A stretch of 15,662 nt of DNA from an uncultured Actinomycetes bacterium (GTDB lineage: Bacteria > Actinomycetota > Thermoleophilia > Miltoncostaeales > Miltoncostaeaceae): positions 1 to 15,662 of the forward strand of contig CAIPNN010000001.1 in assembly GCA_903866425.1 (NCBI GenBank). Direction: 5' to 3'. Position 1 is the first letter of the stretch. Each line of letters opens with the position of its first letter. The notes beneath the pieces are model-generated. The model saw only the letters and a list, made by a program, of their open reading frames with translations. It was not told where the DNA came from and searched no databases. Positions 14,115 to 15,662 of the stretch are shown here, in pieces. The position numbers and the translations under genes are program-made.

Positions 14115-14435
14115 TTGCTCATCGTTGGTCTGATCGTCGGCATCGCGCTTGCGTACATCGGACCCGTGCGCGACTACCTCGCGCAGAAGGAGCAGTTGCG
14201 TGCGCAGCAGGTGGCGCTCATCAAGGCGCGTCAGGTGCGCGATGGGTTGTCCGTGAAGATCCGCGCACTGAAGGATCCGCAGGTGCTCGAGGCCCGTGCC
14301 CGCGAGCTCGGCATGGTGCGCCCGGGCGAGACGCCGTACGCGGTGCGCGGCATCAAGCAGCCGTCACCTCCACCGAAGGCCGAGACTGATGGCGGCGGCG
14401 GTGTCTGGGGATTCATCTCCGGGATCATCGGCTGA
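14115..14435 (+). CDS. Septum formation initiator, DivIC/FtsB-like
   Basis: 106 residues if the TTG at 14115 is used; there is no ATG or GTG in this frame after the stop at 13998-14000. An in-frame CTG at 14103 would add LLKK, giving the basic cytoplasmic flank expected before the membrane span, and may be the true start. The layout is typical of the family: one span (about 2-16), then a periplasmic-side coiled coil (about 18-54, PVRDYLAQKEQLRAQQVALI...), then KDPQVLEARARELGMVRPGETPYAV, which matches the conserved DP...AR..LG...PGE signature. A Pro/Gly-rich tail ends it. Such proteins bridge FtsL/DivIB-like partners in the divisome. The position after eno is the conserved actinobacterial one (Rv1024 in M. 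tuberculosis). The family is sure, the start is not. Confidence 0.85.
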   Translation: MLIVGLIVGIALAYIGPVRDYLAQKEQLRAQQVALIKARQVRDGLSVKIRALKDPQVLEARARELGMVRPGETPYAVRGIKQPSPPPKAETDGGGGVWGFISGIIG

Positions 14436-14871
14436 CGCCGAGGCCGTTCGCAGGCTCATCGGTCGTGACCCCCACGCGGGATTCCGCGTTGCGGTGCGGT
14501 GCCCGCATGGCGGACCGGCCGTTATTCAGAACGCGCCCACCAATGCCGACGGCCACCCATTTCCCACGCGCGACTGGCTTGCCTGCCGCGCACTGGTGAC
14601 GGCGGTGAGCCGTTTGGAGGCGGATGGGGGTGTGCGGATGCTGGAATCCGATCCCGAGATGTCCGACGCCCTTGCCCACGCACACGAACGCCACGCCGAG
14701 GTGCATGCCGGGCATCGCGTGGCGGGTTCGGGCAACCCCGATCACGTCAAGTGTCTGCATGCACACCTGGCATTCGCGCTGGCCGAGGGCGGCACCCCGG
14801 TGGGTGACTGGATCCTCGAACGAAGCGGCGCCGAGTGGCCGGCCACCTGCTGCGCGGAGCCTGCCGAATGA
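14389..14871 (+). CDS. DUF501 family protein
   Basis: 160 residues from the ATG at 14389, which has GAAGG (14375-14379) nine bases upstream but overlaps the previous gene by 47 bases; a GTG at 14401 is an alternative. The match to DUF501 rests on IGRDPHAGFRVAVRCPHGGPAVI, DGHPFPTRDWLACRALVTAVSRLEADGG and HVKCLHAHLAFALAEGGTPVGDW (quoted here as the conserved blocks at about 24-46, 54-81 and 119-141; the longest shared pieces are RCPHG, HPFPT, SRLEADGG and VKCLHAH). No activity is established for the family. The invariant-looking C38, H40, C66, C122, H124 and H126 could bind a metal. It follows the DivIC-like gene as in other actinobacteria (Rv1025 in M. tuberculosis). The stop overlaps the next start by four bases. 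Confidence 0.88.
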   Translation: MAAAVSGDSSPGSSADAEAVRRLIGRDPHAGFRVAVRCPHGGPAVIQNAPTNADGHPFPTRDWLACRALVTAVSRLEADGGVRMLESDPEMSDALAHAHERHAEVHAGHRVAGSGNPDHVKCLHAHLAFALAEGGTPVGDWILERSGAEWPATCCAEPAE

Positions 14872-15185
14872 GGGGCGTGCAGCCAGAGGTGATGACGGCG
14901 ATGCTCGACTGGGACGCCGGCGATCGCCGCATTGACGAGCCCTCACCTGCGCGCGACCAGCGCCTGCGCGTGATGGCGGCGGTCGAAGACGAACTGCGCC
15001 GTCGCCTCGGCAGCAGGTACACGCTTTCCGACCTGCAGAAGGTGTACGACGGATCGTCGCGGTGGTTCCTCACGCTGGCCGAGCGCACCGCCCCCGGCAC
15101 CCCCGACGCATGGGATCCGTCGGTGGCGCTCGACGCCGCATTTGCACGCTGGGCGCGAAACGCGCAGGATGCAGTGGCCCGATGA
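14868..15185 (+). CDS. Uncharacterised 105-residue protein
   Basis: The ATG at 14868 overlaps the DUF501 stop (ATGA), and the stop overlaps the next start, so it is embedded in a coupled chain and very likely real. It is soluble, with no signal or membrane segment. It appears mostly helical: an acidic N-terminus (LDWDAGDRRIDEP), a helix MAAVEDELRRRLGSRYTLSDLQKVYDGSS (about 36-64), then RWFLTLAERT and a tail with W82 and W95. The piece RLGSRYTLSDLQKVYDG is reminiscent of small helical proteins seen in actinobacteria near ppx/DUF501, but I cannot name a family. No catalytic motif is visible. In M. tuberculosis this place is taken by the exopolyphosphatase ppx2. Confidence 0.75.
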   Translation: MRGVQPEVMTAMLDWDAGDRRIDEPSPARDQRLRVMAAVEDELRRRLGSRYTLSDLQKVYDGSSRWFLTLAERTAPGTPDAWDPSVALDAAFARWARNAQDAVAR

Positions 15186-15418
15186 GCACCGGACAGCCCC
15201 AGCCCAACACCGCCCGCGCGCGTGGCGAGCGACCTGGCCCAGAGCGGCCGCCCGGCACCGTGCGCCGTTCGATGGCCATTGCCGTGGCCATCGCGACGCT
15301 CATCATCGGCGGGGTCATCGGCTACTTCGCGGCTGGCGGTCCCGATGCGCCCACCGAGCTTCAGGTGGTCACCAACCTGCCGGCCGTCACCGTGACCGTG
15401 CCGGCGGCGGGGCGATAG
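15182..15418 (+). CDS. Small single-span membrane protein, function unknown
   Basis: 78 residues; the ATG overlaps the previous stop by four bases. The first 30 residues are hydrophilic and rich in Pro, Arg and Gln. One hydrophobic helix follows (about 31-51, ending YFAAGG), then a Val/Thr/Pro-rich outside segment of about 27 residues. The positive RRS just before the helix predicts a cytoplasmic N-terminus. I do not recognise a family. Coupled translation supports that it is a real gene and that its role is linked to its neighbours. Confidence 0.7.
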   Translation: MSTGQPQPNTARARGERPGPERPPGTVRRSMAIAVAIATLIIGGVIGYFAAGGPDAPTELQVVTNLPAVTVTVPAAGR

Positions 15419-15420
15419 GT

Positions 15421-15662
15421 ATGTCGACCCGCCCGCTGGCAGCCCGCATATTCATCGTTGCGGCAATCGTCGAGGCCATCACGTGGGCCCTGTTGCTCAT
15501 CGGCATGTACGTGAAGTACGTGCCCGAGAGCACGGCGGTGTTGGTGAGCATCTTCGGGGCACTGCATGGCGCGGTGTTTGTTGTGTATCTCGTCGCCGCG
15601 CTATTCGCGGCATGGCGCCTCAAGTGGTCGTTCGCCGTCACCGCGTGGGCGCTCCTGGCGAG
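15421..15662 (+). CDS. DUF3817 membrane protein, cut by the window end
   Basis: The ATG at 15421 comes two bases after the preceding stop; 80 residues and two extra bases are visible before the sequence ends. RIFIVAAIVEAITWALLLIGMYVKY, then FGALHGAVFVVYLVAALFA and a third hydrophobic start (WSFAVTAWALLA) match the DUF3817 pattern: first helix with E18 and W22, GMxxKY, then G-x-x-HG at 46-50. Members are small actinobacterial membrane proteins of about 100-130 residues with three spans and no known function, so roughly a third of the protein is missing here. It appears to belong to the chain of small genes begun by the DivIC-like gene. Confidence 0.82.
   Translation, partial: MSTRPLAARIFIVAAIVEAITWALLLIGMYVKYVPESTAVLVSIFGALHGAVFVVYLVAALFAAWRLKWSFAVTAWALLA

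Overview
This window is high-GC DNA (roughly two thirds G+C by eye) with every supported gene on the + strand, tightly packed and often joined by 4-bp ATGA/GTGA stop-start overlaps. Gene content and order point to a member of the Actinomycetota. The series rplY, pth, mfd, mazG, eno, divIC-like, DUF501 is the conserved actinobacterial housekeeping neighbourhood known from, for example, the Mycobacterium tuberculosis pth/rplY-mfd-mazG-eno-Rv1024-Rv1025 region. A deep-branching lineage such as Thermoleophilia is my guess, because of the bacterial lysyl oxidase and the absence of glmU and prs next to rplY. I cannot prove it from this sequence.

Left part (1-5350), cell-envelope or secreted functions: a lysyl-oxidase-like secreted enzyme that keeps the copper histidines and the cofactor Lys/Tyr pair; a large secreted protein of unknown function with Ig/FN3-like segments and an unassigned C-terminal domain; and an MMPL-family RND exporter.

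Middle part (5356-10632), information processing: ribosomal protein L25 (CTC type), peptidyl-tRNA hydrolase, the Mfd transcription-repair coupling factor and a small polytopic membrane protein, probably one transcription unit started by a promoter at about 5356. A second unit (10651-12677) holds a PrsA/SurA-like peptidyl-prolyl isomerase lipoprotein and a MazG nucleotide pyrophosphohydrolase whose N-terminus looks like the remnant of a tetrapyrrole-methylase domain.

Right part (12675-15662): enolase with its own promoter and ribosome binding site, then a double-hairpin terminator, then a chain of small genes: a DivIC/FtsB-like septum protein (no conventional start codon), a DUF501 protein, an uncharacterised 105-residue protein, a 78-residue single-span membrane protein, and a DUF3817 membrane protein cut by the window end.

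Several genes have a TAnnnT -10-like hexamer placed so that transcription would begin at or very near the start codon, suggesting leaderless mRNAs. I see no tRNA, rRNA, CRISPR array, insertion sequence or phage gene, no stretch over 300 bases without a gene, and no clear sign of recent transfer. The region is mainly core genome. The least explained parts are the secreted protein at 1005-3203, the fossil-like N-terminus of MazG, the start of the DivIC gene and the cluster of small proteins at the right end.
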